NCBI GenBank assembly: GCA_026416065.1
Contig: JAOAFW010000353.1
Span: 1-6,987 of the forward strand
DNA: 6,987 nt
Source of the DNA: Fimbriimonadales bacterium
Lineage (GTDB): Bacteria > Armatimonadota > Fimbriimonadia > Fimbriimonadales > GBS-DC
Direction of reading: 5' to 3'
The notes under the pieces: model-generated
Database searches by the model: none
Seen by the model: the letters and a program-made list of their open reading frames with translations, nothing else
What the model was told of the DNA's origin: nothing
Translations under genes and position numbers: made by a program
Part shown: piece after piece, positions 6,338-6,987 of the stretch
Layout: the number at the start of each line of letters is the position of its first letter
Position numbering within the stretch: position 1 is the stretch's first letter

Positions 6338-6700
6338 ATGCGATTGGCTGGCGTGCTGGTTTCGGTGGCGATTTTGGGCGTATTGTTGATGGTGTGGCTC
6401 TATTACGGGACAGGCGGCTCAGCGGAGAACGGTTCACAGCCGCCGGGTGCGCCCCCGCCTGCAAGTCGCGTGGGCGAAGTGCGTCAGGCTGCTGAGAGCG
6501 TGGAGTGTCGCAACAACCTGAGCCAGATTCGCGCCGCGATTCAGATGCGCGTCACGACCGAAGAGACCTATCCCGACGGTCTGCAGGCGCTGGGATTGCC
6601 CGCGACCATGCTCGCCTGCCCCGTATCGGGACAGCCCTATCAGTATGCCCCCACCAAGGGGCAAGTGAGGTGCCCTACAGCGGGGCATATGAGTTATTAG
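6338..6700 (+). CDS. Membrane-anchored small protein with pilin-like C-terminal domain
   Basis: The 120-residue product has an N-terminal membrane helix (residues 3-22, Leu/Val/Ile-rich), a Gly/Pro/Ala-rich linker (24-42), and a small domain from about 45. The domain contains ECRNNLSQIRAAIQM (56-70), as in the C(x)NNLxQI helix of pseudopilins, then YPDGLQALGLP (78-88), ACPVSGQPYQY (93-103) and VRCPTAGH (110-117). The CPxxGxPYxY and xVxCPxxGH patterns are ones I associate with pilin-like proteins of Armatimonadota and Planctomycetota. The prepilin peptidase motif (GFTLxE) is absent, so it is probably a fixed membrane protein and not an assembled pilin. Three Cys (57, 94, 112) and His117 could form a disulfide or bind metal. 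ATG 6338 is preferred to ATG 6299, which lacks a ribosome site; 6338 has only a GAGG 12 nt away. It is divergent from the secreted-protein gene. Confidence 0.68.
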   Translation: MRLAGVLVSVAILGVLLMVWLYYGTGGSAENGSQPPGAPPPASRVGEVRQAAESVECRNNLSQIRAAIQMRVTTEETYPDGLQALGLPATMLACPVSGQPYQYAPTKGQVRCPTAGHMSY

Positions 6701-6702
6701 AG

Positions 6703-6708
6703 TATAAT
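6703..6708 (+). promoter_or_regulatory. Perfect -10 box (TATAAT) for the nucleotidyltransferase gene
   Basis: TATAAT begins 3 nt after the stop of the pilin-like gene and is separated from ATG 6725 by 16 nt, the same spacing as TATACT before the Uma2 gene. No -35 match was seen. It implies that the nucleotidyltransferase has its own promoter and a leader of about 10 nt, with TAGG at 6713-6716 the only Shine-Dalgarno-like bases. Confidence 0.5.
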
Positions 6709-6724
6709 CTCGTAGGTTGGGGTC

Positions 6725-6987
6725 ATGCGGACGCTTCCAATCTCTGTACCTGTTGATTTGTTAAGCGAGTTTTGCCGGCAGAAGCATATCCGAAAACTCG
6801 CGCTGTTCGGCTCTGCCCTTCACAGCGACTTTCACACCGAGAGCGACATCGATTTGCTGGTAGAGTTCGAGAAAGGACATGTTCCGGGCTTGCTGGGCAT
6901 TGCTCGCCTGGAGAGGGAACTCACAGAGCTGTTCGGCGGGCGAAAAGTCGATTTGAGAACGCCGCGCGACTTGAGCCGCTATTTCCG
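6725..6987 (+). CDS. MNT-type nucleotidyltransferase, probable antitoxin (3' end outside window)
   Basis: The frame is open from ATG 6725 to the window edge, giving 87 residues; the C-terminus is missing. It shows the minimal nucleotidyltransferase signature: LFGSA at 27-31, then SDIDLLVEF at 40-48 with metal-binding Asp41 and Asp43, and the third acidic position Asp76 in KVDLRTP (74-80), followed by DLSRYF. All three catalytic acids are thus present. Proteins of this size and pattern are typically the MNT half of HEPN-MNT toxin-antitoxin pairs, where the MNT protein adds AMP to the HEPN ribonuclease toxin and so inactivates it. If that holds, a HEPN (DUF86) gene should follow directly downstream, outside this window. 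Solitary MNT proteins also exist, so the antitoxin role is inferred. A TATAAT box lies 16 nt upstream. Confidence 0.88.
   Translation, partial: MRTLPISVPVDLLSEFCRQKHIRKLALFGSALHSDFHTESDIDLLVEFEKGHVPGLLGIARLERELTELFGGRKVDLRTPRDLSRYF

Noticed and set aside
6237..6464. 76-residue N-terminal extension of the secreted protein
   Set aside because: It would overlap the divergent gene, lacks a signal peptide, and an AGGAGG site plus a signal peptide fix the start at 6236.
5701..6495. 264-codon plus-strand open frame opposite the secreted-protein gene
   Set aside because: Antisense shadow; it crosses the divergent promoter region and overlaps the pilin-like gene in another frame.

Overview
The window carries seven protein-coding genes. 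Both end genes are cut by the window edges. No tRNA, rRNA, CRISPR array or insertion-sequence transposase was seen, and no stretch above about 110 bases lacks a gene. The sequence is GC-rich. It has Shine-Dalgarno sites at several starts, an outer-membrane beta-barrel protein ending in Phe (so a two-membrane cell), a Uma2-type nuclease with a charged coiled-coil tail, and a membrane-anchored pilin-like small protein. Together these suggest a diderm outside the Proteobacteria, possibly Armatimonadota or a related thermal-spring lineage. That placement is inference, with low to moderate confidence.

Left block, plus strand (1-2397): the 3' part of holB (clamp-loader delta prime subunit), then a Uma2-family PD-(D/E)XK protein, then pth (peptidyl-tRNA hydrolase). 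The gaps are short (30 nt and 4 nt). A TATACT box just before the Uma2 gene suggests that Uma2 and pth can be transcribed separately from holB. The Uma2 coiled coil contains an exact 42-bp tandem duplication.

Middle block, minus strand (6236 down to 2399): a small secreted protein of unknown function (loosely DUF6263-like), then a large outer-membrane beta-barrel protein whose open frame overlaps the end of the first gene. The barrel frame starts inside two intergenic repeats: a 'TCATTCCGAGCGG'-type repeat and a 103-bp palindromic element made of two hairpins. Its signal peptide lies only after the repeats, so either the protein carries a repeat-encoded presequence or its native start was displaced. 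The barrel gene converges on pth with one base between the stop codons.

Right block, plus strand (6338-6987): a divergently transcribed membrane-anchored protein with a pilin-like C-terminal domain but no prepilin peptidase motif, then the start of a MNT-type nucleotidyltransferase. Such a protein is usually the antitoxin half of a HEPN-MNT toxin-antitoxin pair; any partner would lie outside the window. The divergent intergenic region (6237-6337) holds a -10-like box flanked by two TGCGT/ACGCA inverted repeats, and a separate GGTATcATACC palindrome just before the pilin-like gene.

The most unusual feature is the secreted protein plus beta-barrel pair with the repeat element at their junction. 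Nothing in the window proves a new multi-gene system.
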